A stretch of DNA of 64,000 nucleotides. It comes from Oceanitalea sp047302425 (GTDB taxonomy: Bacteria; Actinomycetota; Actinomycetes; Actinomycetales; Actinomycetaceae). Made by a program: the position numbers and the translations under genes. Location: NCBI RefSeq assembly GCF_047302425.1, contig NZ_CP154855.1, forward strand, positions 1,736,001-1,800,000, read 5' to 3'. Below, one piece after another: positions 17,084 to 25,594 of this stretch; positions within the stretch are counted from its first letter, which is position 1, and the number at the start of each line of letters is the position of its first letter. The notes below the pieces were generated by a model. That model had not been told where the DNA came from. It did not search any database and saw only the letters and a list, made by a program, of their open reading frames with translations.

Positions 17084-17323
17084 TCAGCTGGGCCCGTACT
17101 TCAGACCAGTCCGGACTGACGTGGGATCGACGTGCGGTTCTTTGAGTCCCGCGACGAGCGCTGCTCGCTCGGCTTTGCTCGGAGGGTAGTTGGCCCCGCT
17201 GAAGCACGCGCGCAGGGCCTCCTGGATGACCTCCGACCGGCTCCTGTGCCAAACCGCCCGCGCGCGTTGGACGAGTTCGTAGAGCTCTTCCGAAAGAGTG
17301 ATCGCCACCTTACGGACTGCCAT
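17084..17323 (-). CDS. Orphan ribbon-helix-helix (CopG/MetJ-Arc) DNA-binding protein
   Basis: A 79-residue protein. The ATG at 17323 starts MAVRKVAITLSEELYELVQ, a typical RHH beta-strand and first helix, followed by the second helix SRSEVIQEALRACF. RHH proteins bind DNA as dimers and often act as antitoxins that repress their own operon. No toxin frame follows on the minus strand (16887-17083 has nothing convincing) nor precedes it, so it is an orphan, consistent with decay of the surrounding region. Confidence 0.72.
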   Translation of the reverse strand: MAVRKVAITLSEELYELVQRARAVWHRSRSEVIQEALRACFSGANYPPSKAERAALVAGLKEPHVDPTSVRTGLKYGPS

Positions 17324-17503
17324 GCCGCCACCTTGGTATGGCGAGCGTACTCGGCTGGAACGCGGGGCATGTGTCGGCGCGGAGACGGACGAGGTGGTCG
17401 AGGATGTCCTCGGTGGACAGCGCGGTCGAGGGGCCGATGCCAACGGTTACCGAGATGCGCTCGCTGCCCATCCATCGTCATCACCGGCTCGAACGTCTAC
17501 ACA

Positions 17504-17751
17504 TCACGGAGAACCGGCACAACCTGCAGCCGCCTGTGTGAGCATCGTGCGGTCGGCCGACTCGTCGACCTCGAACCAGCCGAGCTGCTCGAGCAGCAGG
17601 TAGCCGCGAGCCGTGTTCGAGGCGTCGTTGGGCACGGCGACCGTCGCCGTCGGGCGTTCTCGAGTCTGTCGTGGTGGTCGGAGTAAATGCCGCGGAGGCT
17701 GACCGGGACGAGGTCGCCGTGGTTCTCGGCGTCGAAGGCCTCGGGAACATA
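17504..17751 (-). pseudogene. Remnant of a MetQ/NlpA-type methionine-binding lipoprotein gene
   Basis: On the minus strand, 17751-17656 encodes EAFDAENHGDLVPV-x4-GIYSDHHDRLEN, and another frame at 17647-17507 encodes ATVAVPNDASNTARGYLLLE followed by QLGWFEVDESAD. Together they match consecutive segments of MetQ/NlpA proteins (the ...L-V-P-V...G-I-Y-S-D...A-T-V-A-V-P-N-D...A-R-x-L-L-L-L... core), with a frameshift between 17647 and 17660. No signal peptide, N-terminal domain or C-terminal domain is present and there are no metN or metI genes nearby, so this is a decayed fragment. Confidence 0.7.
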
Positions 17752-17956
17752 GACACATGAGCGACAGGGTTCGGATGGGCGGCTCACGCCGTGCCGGGCG
17801 ACCGAGACGACGGCAGAGGTCCCGTCCACAGCACAGGTGCCGGACGTGGGCTGCTGGACTCGGTAACCTCTGAACTGCAAGCGGTAACGACGGACTTCCG
17901 GTTCCCGGATATGTCCCCACCGCACGACTACTCGTGCCGTGTGAGGGATCCATCTG

Positions 17957-19876
17957 GTGGCCGACGTTCGAACGAGCGCACGCGCGCTTGCTGACATCTG
18001 CAGCAGTGACATCTCGGTTCTCGAGGACCGTATGGCCAGCCACCTCTACAGCACTGGTGCTGGGGCACCCGGGCCGGGCGAGCGGCGGTCCTGGCGTGGG
18101 AGTCTTCCGGTCCTGGCCCAGGACCTCGTAGACGCGGGTCTCGGAGACGTCGAGGTCATCTTGGAGCACCGACTGCCACTGTCGAGCAAGCGTATTGACG
18201 CATTGCTCGTGGGGCGTCATCCAGAGACACGGAAACCAAGCATCGTCGTCGTGGAGCTCAAGCAGTGGAGTGGCGCGACGAGCTGGGAGGGTAGCGACAC
18301 CCTCGTTGACGTCGCTGCGGCCCCATACCGACCGGCGCTCCACCCGGGCGTCCAGGTCAGGGGCTACGTGGAGTACCTCAGAGACTTCATGCCTGTCCTT
18401 GCCGACGACCCGAGCATGACCGCCGGTGTTGCGTACCTCCACAACGCGACCGACAACGCCGTGGCCGACCTGTTTGGGCTTCCTCTCACAGAGTCCTCCC
18501 GGCTCTTCACGGGCCAGCGTCGCGGAGCGTTCCACGACTACCTTCGGTCGCGCCTGGCACCAGAGCCGGCCGTCGATGTGGCCGACCAGTTCCTCAGCGC
18601 TGCCATCGCTCCCTCCAAGCAGCTCTTGAGTGTGGCTGCCGACGAGATCCGAGATCGCGAGCAGTTCGTGCTGCTCGACGAACAGCGGGTCGCTTATGAA
18701 ATCGTGCTCCGGGAAGTCGAAGCCGCTAGGCAAGCGGACAGCAAGTCAGTTGTCGTCATCGCGGGGGCACCGGGCAGCGGGAAGAGCGTCATCGCGCTTT
18801 CTCTCCTCGGTGAGCTGGCTCGTCAGGGGCGGGCCGTGATCCACGCAACCGGGTCTAGGTCATTCACCCAGACCATGCGTCAAGTCGCGGGTAAGGGCTC
18901 CACGCGCGTCAAGAGCCTCTTCAAGTACTTCAACTCGTTCATGGACGCCGAGAGGAACGGTCTCGACGTCCTGGTACTCGACGAGGCTCACCGCATTCGA
19001 GAGAAGTCCGTCAACCGGTACACGCCCAAGCAGTTGCGGGAGATTGCGCGGCCACAGATCGAGGAACTGATCGACGCAGCGCGCGTGCCCGTCTTCCTCC
19101 TGGACGAGCACCAGGTAGTTCGCCCTGGGGAGATGGGAACTGTCGCGGACATCGAGGCTCATGCCACCAGAAGGGGGCTGCCAGTCCGCCACATCGATCT
19201 GAACGCTCAGTTCCGGGCGGGCGGCAGCCAGGCCTATCTCGACTGGGTGCACCGCCTGCTCGGACTTACCGACGAGAACTCCTCCCAAGTCGGGTCACTT
19301 GACTGGCAAGATGAGCCGACGTTCTCGGTCGACGTCGTGGACTCGGTGGAGGAGCTCGAAGGGCGACTTCGCTCCTTCCACGACTCCGGAGTCACCGCTC
19401 GGATGACCGCCGGCTTCTGCTGGCCGTGGAGCAACCCCACGAAGGACGGTCGGCTTGTGCACGACGTCCAGATCGGCGAGTGGAGCCGTCCCTGGAACCT
19501 CAAGAGCGACCGCGCAGTGGGCGGCGCCCCTCCGTCGTCACTGTGGGCGACCGACCCAGCCGGATTCGACCAGGTCGGCTGCGTCTACACCGCGCAGGGC
19601 TTCGAGTATGCGTGGAACGGTGTGGTGCTCGGTCCCGACTTGGTGTGGCGAGACGACCACTGGGTGTCGCGACGAGAGTTCAATAAGGACCCTGACTTCC
19701 GGTCGAAGGCAGCGGTCGACGATGCCACCTTCGACCGCCTCGTGCGGCACGTGTACAAGGTCTTGCTCACGCGCGGGCTGCGAGGAACGCTGCTGTACTC
19801 CATGGACCCAGAAACCCAGAGCATGCTCCGGACGCGCGTCAACCCCCGCGTTGCCGTCCGCGTCGCAGGAGCGTAG
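17957..19876 (+). CDS. Nuclease-helicase fusion of the DUF2075 / Schlafen-like ATPase type
   Basis: A 639-residue protein starting at GTG 17957. The N-terminal third has a PD-(D/E)XK-like pattern: D81 in KRIDALLVG and E100-L-K102 in VVVELKQW. A superfamily 1-type motor follows with Walker A GAPGSGKS (270-277), Walker B VLVLDEAHR (LDEAH 341-345), LLDEHQVV, LNAQFRAGG and the late motif YTAQGFEYAW (the SF1 motif V equivalent). This DUF2075 architecture is common near defence genes and is thought to act on DNA or RNA, but no function has been assigned to most members. Sequence upstream is degraded and the protein has no partner gene. Confidence 0.78.
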   Translation: MADVRTSARALADICSSDISVLEDRMASHLYSTGAGAPGPGERRSWRGSLPVLAQDLVDAGLGDVEVILEHRLPLSSKRIDALLVGRHPETRKPSIVVVELKQWSGATSWEGSDTLVDVAAAPYRPALHPGVQVRGYVEYLRDFMPVLADDPSMTAGVAYLHNATDNAVADLFGLPLTESSRLFTGQRRGAFHDYLRSRLAPEPAVDVADQFLSAAIAPSKQLLSVAADEIRDREQFVLLDEQRVAYEIVLREVEAARQADSKSVVVIAGAPGSGKSVIALSLLGELARQGRAVIHATGSRSFTQTMRQVAGKGSTRVKSLFKYFNSFMDAERNGLDVLVLDEAHRIREKSVNRYTPKQLREIARPQIEELIDAARVPVFLLDEHQVVRPGEMGTVADIEAHATRRGLPVRHIDLNAQFRAGGSQAYLDWVHRLLGLTDENSSQVGSLDWQDEPTFSVDVVDSVEELEGRLRSFHDSGVTARMTAGFCWPWSNPTKDGRLVHDVQIGEWSRPWNLKSDRAVGGAPPSSLWATDPAGFDQVGCVYTAQGFEYAWNGVVLGPDLVWRDDHWVSRREFNKDPDFRSKAAVDDATFDRLVRHVYKVLLTRGLRGTLLYSMDPETQSMLRTRVNPRVAVRVAGA

Positions 19877-20003
19877 CCACGTCCAGCCGGTCGCACACTC
19901 GATCAGTTGCAACAGCGGTTGCGCTCTTAGCGTTCATAGCCCGCCTCGCTCCGCAGTTTGAGAGAATTGGGGCTGGATCCCGCGCGCCTGAGGAGCAGAC
20001 CGC

Positions 20004-21233
20004 ATGTCGAACCCGCTCGACCTTGGCCAGAACCAGACCCCCGCCGTCGAGAACCCGCTGCAGCTCGAGCCGCCTGCGCCGGCGGCCGAGGTGGAGGTGC
20101 GCGAGCCGGAGAAGGTTGGCGGCGTCATCCTCGTGGACGCTGAGACGCAGCAGAAGCACGCGGACACCGCGCGCGAGTTCCTCGACGACCTGCTCGCCGC
20201 GCCGCTGCACAGCCCGGAGTTCCAGACGAAGGTCGCGCAGCTGACCAAGCTGGGCGAGGACACGATGCGGCAGGCGGGGGACTCCTCCAACCGGATGCTC
20301 CAGCGGCCGGCAGCCGCGGCGTCGGCGTCCGGAGAGGATCCGGCGTCGAGAACCGGGGCGAGCCTGGCCGAGCTGCGGCAGATCGTCTCCGACCTCGACC
20401 CCAAGCGCCACGACCTCACCGGCGGCAAGCGGCTGCTCAAGTTTCTGCCCGGTGGCAACGCGATCGAGCGGTACTTCCGCAAGTACGAGTCCGCGCAGGA
20501 CCAGCTCGACGCCATCACCAAGGCGCTCAAGGGCGGTCAGGACGAGCTGCGCATGGACAACGCCGCCATCCAGACCGAGCGTGACTCGCTGTGGGCGGCG
20601 CTCGGGCAGCTCGCCAACTACGCCGTACTCGCCCGGTACCTCGGTGACGGGCTCGAGCAGCGCATCGCCGGCCTGCGCGCCGAGGGGAAGACGGACGAGG
20701 CGACCACCCTCGAGACCGACGCGCTCTTCTACGTCCGCCAGCGCCACCAGGACCTCATGACCCAGATGGCGGTCTCGGTCCAGGGCTACCTCGCCCTCGA
20801 CGTCGTCAAGAAGAACAACACCGAGCTCATCAAGGGCGTGGACCGCGCGCTCGACACGACGATCGCCGCGCTGCGGGTGGCCGTCATCGTGTCCCAGGCG
20901 CTCGCGCAGCAGCAGATCACGCTGGCGCAGATCGAGGCCCTCAACTCGACGACCGCGGACATGATCGTCTCCACTTCCGAGCTGCTGCGCTCCCAGGGGA
21001 CCGCCATCCAGCAGCAGGCGGCGAAGGCGACCGTCGACCCGGCCAAGCTCCAGCAGGCGTTCGACAACGTCTTTCAGGCCATGGACGAGATCGACCGGTA
21101 CAAGGTCGAGGCGACGCGGTCGATCAAGCAGACGGTCGAGGTTCTCGAGGGGCAGGTCGGCCGCGCGCGGCTGCAGCTCGAGCGCAGCCACTCCTCGGAC
21201 GCCTCGACCACCGATCCCGAGCAAAGGAGCTGA
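20004..21233 (+). CDS. TelA-family toxic anion resistance protein
   Basis: A 409-residue predominantly helical protein with a Pro/Glu-rich N-terminus, then the TelA core (DSSNRMLQRP, LPGGNAIERYFRKYESAQDQL, QMAVSVQGYLALDVVKKNN and the Gln-rich helix QALAQQQITLAQIEALN). TelA proteins are linked to tellurite and colicin resistance phenotypes, and in Bacillus are encoded with XpaC; their biochemical activity is unknown. GAGGAGC precedes the ATG by 7 bases. The following gene begins 2 bases after its stop, forming the expected two-gene unit. Confidence 0.87.
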   Translation: MSNPLDLGQNQTPAVENPLQLEPPAPAAEVEVREPEKVGGVILVDAETQQKHADTAREFLDDLLAAPLHSPEFQTKVAQLTKLGEDTMRQAGDSSNRMLQRPAAAASASGEDPASRTGASLAELRQIVSDLDPKRHDLTGGKRLLKFLPGGNAIERYFRKYESAQDQLDAITKALKGGQDELRMDNAAIQTERDSLWAALGQLANYAVLARYLGDGLEQRIAGLRAEGKTDEATTLETDALFYVRQRHQDLMTQMAVSVQGYLALDVVKKNNTELIKGVDRALDTTIAALRVAVIVSQALAQQQITLAQIEALNSTTADMIVSTSELLRSQGTAIQQQAAKATVDPAKLQQAFDNVFQAMDEIDRYKVEATRSIKQTVEVLEGQVGRARLQLERSHSSDASTTDPEQRS

Positions 21234-21235
21234 CG

Positions 21236-22021
21236 ATGTCACGGCTGACTCTGGGCAACGTCGTCAAGGTGGGCCTCGTTGTCCTCTTCCTTCCCTTCAT
21301 CGCCTACCTCGTCCTGCTCATCGGCGGGGTGAAGAAGAAGCTCGGCGTCATCCTCGAGGGCCTGCTGTACGCGGCCGGCTTCACGGCGGGCATCTTCGTG
21401 CTCGACATCATCGGCGTCGGCGGTGTGCTCGCCCTCGCGTCGATGGGCGTCTCGGCCGTGCGCTCCTGGCACCTGCGCGACCTGTGGCTCCCTGCCCGAC
21501 GGCGGTGGTGGCACCGGTTCACCGGCGCACCGTCGCAGGAACTGGTGGAGGCGACGCCCCCGCCGGAGGCCGCGGTCGAGGGGGCGGACGGCTGGGCTGC
21601 CGCACTCGGCTGGGTGGGGGCCCTCGCCAGGCAGAGCCGGATGCGGCTTCCCTCCAGCGCCTACGTTACCTTCGAGCGGACGCACCGGCTGCTGGGCGCC
21701 GTCGTCGAGGCGGAGCGGCGGGAGCCGTCGCGCGATGCGCGGTTCGAGTACGAGCTGGACGCCATGGTGAGGGAGTACCTACCCGGGGTCCTGCGCGGCT
21801 ACCTCGCCATCCCGCCGACCATGGTGGAGACCCGCCAGCCCAACGGGCGCACCCCGAACGAGGAGCTCGCCGAGCAGCTCCAGCTCCTCGCCGGCCAGGC
21901 CGAGGCCCTGCACGCGAGCCGGCACAGCCGGATCCCGGCAAAGCTGACCACCACGGGCAACTTCCTGCGCGAGAAGTACGGGAACCTCCACCGCGAGGCG
22001 TTCGACTTCGGGGTCAAGTAG
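21236..22021 (+). CDS. XpaC-like membrane protein partnered with TelA
   Basis: A 261-residue protein with two adjacent N-terminal membrane segments (about 10-32 and 38-62) and a helical soluble remainder ending in LREKYGNLHREAFDFG. Its arrangement behind telA, with AAAGGAG 6 bases before the ATG, matches the XpaC/5-bromo-4-chloroindolyl-phosphate-hydrolysis family that pairs with TelA, though sequence identity to XpaC is not obvious from reading. Role is presumed to be in envelope stress. Confidence 0.6.
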   Translation: MSRLTLGNVVKVGLVVLFLPFIAYLVLLIGGVKKKLGVILEGLLYAAGFTAGIFVLDIIGVGGVLALASMGVSAVRSWHLRDLWLPARRRWWHRFTGAPSQELVEATPPPEAAVEGADGWAAALGWVGALARQSRMRLPSSAYVTFERTHRLLGAVVEAERREPSRDARFEYELDAMVREYLPGVLRGYLAIPPTMVETRQPNGRTPNEELAEQLQLLAGQAEALHASRHSRIPAKLTTTGNFLREKYGNLHREAFDFGVK

Positions 22022-22032
22022 GCGCGACCCTC

Positions 22033-22856
22033 ATGGCGGCCGGGGCGCGAGGGACGGTGATGATCGCCGACGGCGTAGCGCTCGAGGTCGTCAGCTACGG
22101 CGACGGCGAGGCGGTGGTCGTCATCCAGACCGCGCTCACCGGCGACGAGCTGCTGCCGCTCACCGAGCTGGTAGGGGAGGGGCGGGCCTTCGGGCGATCC
22201 ACCTCGGCCGCCGCGGGTACGGCACCGCTAGCGGTCGCGGCCGGTTCGGGACAACGATGCCCGACATGGCGGCGGACTGCCGCGACGCCATGGACGGGCT
22301 CGGCGTCGTGCCCGCGCACGTCGTCGGGGCGAGCTTCAGCTGCGCCGTCGCACTGTCCCTAGCGGTTCTGGCGCCGTCCCACGTGCGGTCCCTGACGCTC
22401 GTCGAGCCGCCGCCGGTCGACGGCCCCGGGGCCGAGCAATTCCGTGCGGCCACGGCCGGGCTCATCGCCACGGCGAGGACGCGAGGTACGGCAGCGGCGC
22501 TCGAGGAGTTCATGCCTCGGCTCTACGGGAAGCCGTGGCGCGATGCACCCGAGCTCGGTGGTCCCGACAAGATCGCCGCCATCGAGCGTGATGCGGAGAC
22601 CTTCTTCGCGGTCGACCTCCCCGCACTGCTGGCGTGGAGAGCCGACCCGGCGGCGCTGGCAGCCGTGGACCGCCCGGTGATGGTGATCGGCGGGACGGGG
22701 AGCGAGGCGTGGTTCCGTGAGGCGCAGGAGCTGCTCGTCCAGTGGTTGCCGCACGCCGAGCAAGCGACCGTCGTCGGCGCCGGTCACCTCGTCGCAACCA
22801 CCCACCCGCGCGAGCTGGCCGAGCTGACGCCCGGGTTCGTCCGTCGCCATCGGTAG
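22033..22856 (+). pseudogene. Alpha/beta hydrolase with an apparent frameshift
   Basis: Two frames together make one alpha/beta hydrolase. The first, from ATG 22033, gives IADGVALEVVSYGDGEAVVVIQ and runs to about 22165-22195. The second gives AIHLGRRGYG-TA, the nucleophile elbow GASFS (Ser is the expected nucleophile), PVMVIGGTGS and the catalytic His in VGAGHLVATTHP, ending at 22856. The conserved H-x-R-R-G-Y-G element lies just after the break, so a one-base change around 22165-22195 splits an otherwise intact gene. It may be a true mutation or a sequence error. A second part alone could be translated from ATG 22257 but would lack the first strands. Confidence 0.72.
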
Positions 22857-22978
22857 GGAGCTCGTCCCGGGGAAGCGCCGGGCAGGGATCGCCCAGGCGC
22901 AGCGATGCCTCCCGTCCGTCGAGGTGGTCCACTCACTGGCCATCTCCAGCCAGTCCGTCCAGCCATGAGTCGCTCAGG

Positions 22979-23188
22979 TCAGCCGAAGTGCACGCCGTCA
23001 GGCTGGTTCGTGATCACCTCGAGCGGGCGCTGGGCGATCTGCCGGACGGGCTGCCAGTAGTTGTCGATCCAGATCGGGGTGTCCTCGTCGAAGTTGGCGA
23101 GAAACTCCAGGACCTCGGTCTTGGTCATGAACTGGAAGCCCTCGGGCAGCTTCCGTCTCAGCGGCCAGGCGTGGTCGTTCGCGTCCAT
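22979..23188 (-). CDS. Small conserved-looking hypothetical protein
   Basis: A 69-residue protein with a good ribosome binding site (GGAAGGA about 7 bases before ATG 23188). It is acidic in the centre (EFLANFDEDTPIW) and has no membrane segment or known motif. The start is chosen over an upstream frame continuation because of the ribosome binding site. It stands alone between a broken hydrolase and an isocitrate-lyase-like gene. Function unknown. Confidence 0.6.
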   Translation of the reverse strand: MDANDHAWPLRRKLPEGFQFMTKTEVLEFLANFDEDTPIWIDNYWQPVRQIAQRPLEVITNQPDGVHFG

Positions 23189-23306
23189 GTCATGTTCCTT
23201 CCGGTGCAACACCCGCCCGGTGGGCAGGGTTGCTGGAGGAACGGCGGCATGGTCAGCAGCATGGGGACGGCGGGCTCGGACTCGTTGGGGGTCGCGCGAC
23301 GAGGCG

Positions 23307-24110
23307 TCAGTTGAGAGCCCGCGTCGACTCGGGGATTACGCCGTCGGCGTAGAGGCTCTTGGCGACGTCCTGCAGGGCGGTCAGGGCGACGCGCTGGGTG
23401 GTGGGGCCGTAGGAGATGCGGGCGACGCCGAGGGCCTCGTACTCGGCGGCGGCGAGGGCGCCGGGCAGGCCGATGACGCTGACCTTGCGCTCGCCGATGC
23501 CCTCGACGAGCCGGCGGGTGACGTCGGCGTCGAGGACGCCGGGGACGAAGACGATGTCGGCGCCGGCGTCGAGGTAGGCGCGGCCGCGCTCGATGGCGTC
23601 GGCGACGGACTCCTCCATCGGGCGATCGCCGCCGCGCACGATGGCGTCGGTGCGGGCGTTGAGGGAGAACGGCACGCCCTCGGCCTCGCCGGCGGCCACG
23701 ACGGCCGCGACGCGGGCCGCGGACTCGGCGACCGGACGCAGGCGGTCCTCCATGTTGGCGCCGACGATGCCGACGCCGATGGCGCGACGGGTGGTCTCGC
23801 CGGTGTCCTCGTAGCCGTCGTCGAGGTCGGCGGTGACCGGGACGTCGCCGGCGGCCTCGACGATCCTTCCGACCATGTCGAGGGTGAGGTCGAAGGGGAT
23901 GGTGCCGTCCGGGTAGCCGAAGGTGGCGGCGATCGAGTGGCCGGCGGTGGCGATCGCCTTGGTCTCGGGCAGGGCGAGGATCGCCTTCGCGGAGACGACG
24001 TCCCAGACGTTGACCACGCGGAGGATCTCGGGGGCTGCGTGCAGGGCGGACAGCGCCCGTGCGCGGTCGGCCGGTGAGGTCGTGGGCTGGGGCGAGGTCT
24101 GCGAGGTCAT
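23307..24110 (-). CDS. Isocitrate lyase / PEP mutase superfamily protein
   Basis: A 267-residue TIM-barrel protein. It contains the metal-binding DLDDGYED, the ANMEDR strand and SLNARTDAI, all conserved in the PEP mutase/isocitrate lyase superfamily, and GHSIAATFGYPDGT near the start. The K-K-C-G-H catalytic loop of isocitrate lyase and methylisocitrate lyase is absent, which fits the general subgroup of carboxy-PEP-mutase-like proteins with unassigned substrates. It is divergent from the following NAD(P)-binding protein gene. Confidence 0.85.
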   Translation of the reverse strand: MTSQTSPQPTTSPADRARALSALHAAPEILRVVNVWDVVSAKAILALPETKAIATAGHSIAATFGYPDGTIPFDLTLDMVGRIVEAAGDVPVTADLDDGYEDTGETTRRAIGVGIVGANMEDRLRPVAESAARVAAVVAAGEAEGVPFSLNARTDAIVRGGDRPMEESVADAIERGRAYLDAGADIVFVPGVLDADVTRRLVEGIGERKVSVIGLPGALAAAEYEALGVARISYGPTTQRVALTALQDVAKSLYADGVIPESTRALN

Positions 24111-24185
24111 CCGGCCACGCTAGCGTGGGAGCGTGGGGACGGGAAGGCTGCGCCCGACTACCGGGCCGTGTGCTTCGATCTGGTC

Positions 24186-24929
24186 ATGAGGATCGCTGTG
24201 GCCGGTGGGACCGGCGTCGTCGGCAGGCACGTCGTGGACTCCGTGTCCGCTGCGGGCCACGAGCCCGTGGTGCTCGCCCGCTCGCGCGGCGTGGACCTGA
24301 CGACCGGCGCGGGACTGGACGGCGCGCTGGAGGGCGTCTCCGCCGTCGTCGACGTCAGCAACGTGACCACGCTGGCCCGGCGCCCTGCCGAGCGGTTCTT
24401 CATCCGCGCGAGCGGGAACCTCCTCGCCGCCGGCAGGCGCGCCGGGGTGGGCCATCACGTGCTCCTGTCGATCGTCGGTGTCGACCGGTCGCCGCTCGGG
24501 TACTACCGCGCCAAGCTGCGGCAGGAGCAGACGGTGCTGGCCGGGCCGCTGCCCGCGACGGTGCTGCGCGCGACCCAGTTCCACGAGTTCGTCGACCAGA
24601 CGCTCGCCCGGGTGCCCGGGCCGGTGGCTGTCGTCCCGCGGATGCGGATCCAGCCGGTGGCGGCGTCGGAGGTGGCGGCGCACCTCGTCGAGATCGCCGT
24701 CGGGGAGCCGCAGGGGAGGGCCGCCGACCTCGCGGGGCCGGAGGTGCACGAGATCGTCGACCTCGCCCGAAAGGTGACAGCGGCGCGCGGTCTGCGGCGT
24801 CCGGTGCTTCCGGTGCGGGTGCCCGGGGGAGCGGGGCGGGCGATGACCGACGGGTCGCTGCTGCCGACGCAGGACGGGCCCCGCGGGCGGATCACCTTCC
24901 GGGAATGGTTGGACGACGACGCCCGCTAG
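24186..24929 (+). CDS. NAD(P)-binding Rossmann protein (NmrA/SDR-extended-like)
   Basis: A 247-residue protein whose first residues MRIAVAGGTGVVGRHVV are the GxxGxxG nucleotide-binding strand and helix. HVLLSIVGVDRSPLGYYRAKLRQEQ contains the Y-x3-K pattern typical of atypical short-chain dehydrogenases. The ATG at 24186 places the strand at the start. Its TAG stop overlaps the TAG stop of the convergent membrane protein gene by three bases. Substrate unknown. Confidence 0.85.
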   Translation: MRIAVAGGTGVVGRHVVDSVSAAGHEPVVLARSRGVDLTTGAGLDGALEGVSAVVDVSNVTTLARRPAERFFIRASGNLLAAGRRAGVGHHVLLSIVGVDRSPLGYYRAKLRQEQTVLAGPLPATVLRATQFHEFVDQTLARVPGPVAVVPRMRIQPVAASEVAAHLVEIAVGEPQGRAADLAGPEVHEIVDLARKVTAARGLRRPVLPVRVPGGAGRAMTDGSLLPTQDGPRGRITFREWLDDDAR

Positions 24930-25594
24930 GGATTGCGGCTCCGCTCAGGCGAGCGGGCCTGGACGACCGGCGCGAGGATCACCAGGGCCGTCGCGGCGAG
25001 CACGTGCCACACGGCATGGCCCTGCCACAGGCTGTCCGGCCCGCAGAGCCGTCCGCCGGCCCGCGAGAGTGTCCCGACGAGGCTCCCGACGGCGAGCAGC
25101 GACACCGCCCAGCCGATCTGCCGACGTGTCGACGGCTGGTTCCGGGCACGAAGCAAGGTCGACCCGACGGCTACTGCCGCGACCGCCACCTGGGCCAGGT
25201 CGCCTGCGCGCGGAGCCGCGAGGATGAGCGGGACGAGCGCCACGGTCGGCACCGCCCACCACCACCAGTCCCGGGGGCGCAGGGTGAGCGCGGCGACGGA
25301 GTCCGCGGCCACGAAGGCCAGCGTGGCGAGGAGCGGGAGGTCGTGGACGAGGTCGGAGTACGCCGGGTCCGGGCCGTGCTGGACGAAGGAGCCGATGCCG
25401 ATACCCGCGACGAGTGCTGGGTAGCCGAGTGCCGAGCGTCCGGCACGGGTGCGGACTGCGCCGTCGGCCGTGGCACGACGCTGTGCGCGACGGTACTGCG
25501 CCGCGATCACCGTCCCGGCGACGACGAACGCGAGGCTGCTCACCGCGGCGACCGGCTCCTGGAGCAGGCCGTCGGCGAGCGGCTCGCAGGTCAC
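24926..25594 (-). CDS. CREST/ceramidase-like integral membrane protein
   Basis: A 222-residue, seven-segment membrane protein. GTG 25594 overlaps the stop of the upstream DUF4203-like gene (GTGA), and the protein opens VTCEPLADGLLQEPVAAVSS, like the C-E-x5-G-x-x-x-x-P start of bacterial ceramidase-like proteins. SFVQHGPDPAYSDLVHDLP and the H-x3-H of GHAVWHVL are the Asp/His positions that form the zinc site in CREST hydrolases (alkaline ceramidase, PAQR, Per1). It may hydrolyse an amide or ester lipid, but no substrate is known for the bacterial members. Confidence 0.72.
   Translation of the reverse strand: MTCEPLADGLLQEPVAAVSSLAFVVAGTVIAAQYRRAQRRATADGAVRTRAGRSALGYPALVAGIGIGSFVQHGPDPAYSDLVHDLPLLATLAFVAADSVAALTLRPRDWWWWAVPTVALVPLILAAPRAGDLAQVAVAAVAVGSTLLRARNQPSTRRQIGWAVSLLAVGSLVGTLSRAGGRLCGPDSLWQGHAVWHVLAATALVILAPVVQARSPERSRNP

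Noticed and set aside
17324..17503. A 53-codon minus-strand frame containing LSTEDILDHLVRLR
   Set aside because: No ribosome binding site, no homologue recognised, in a degraded region; not enough to call a gene.
22979..23306. Possible riboswitch or leader before the isocitrate-lyase-like gene
   Set aside because: The small gene faces the same way and its spacing is ordinary; no conserved aptamer pattern seen.
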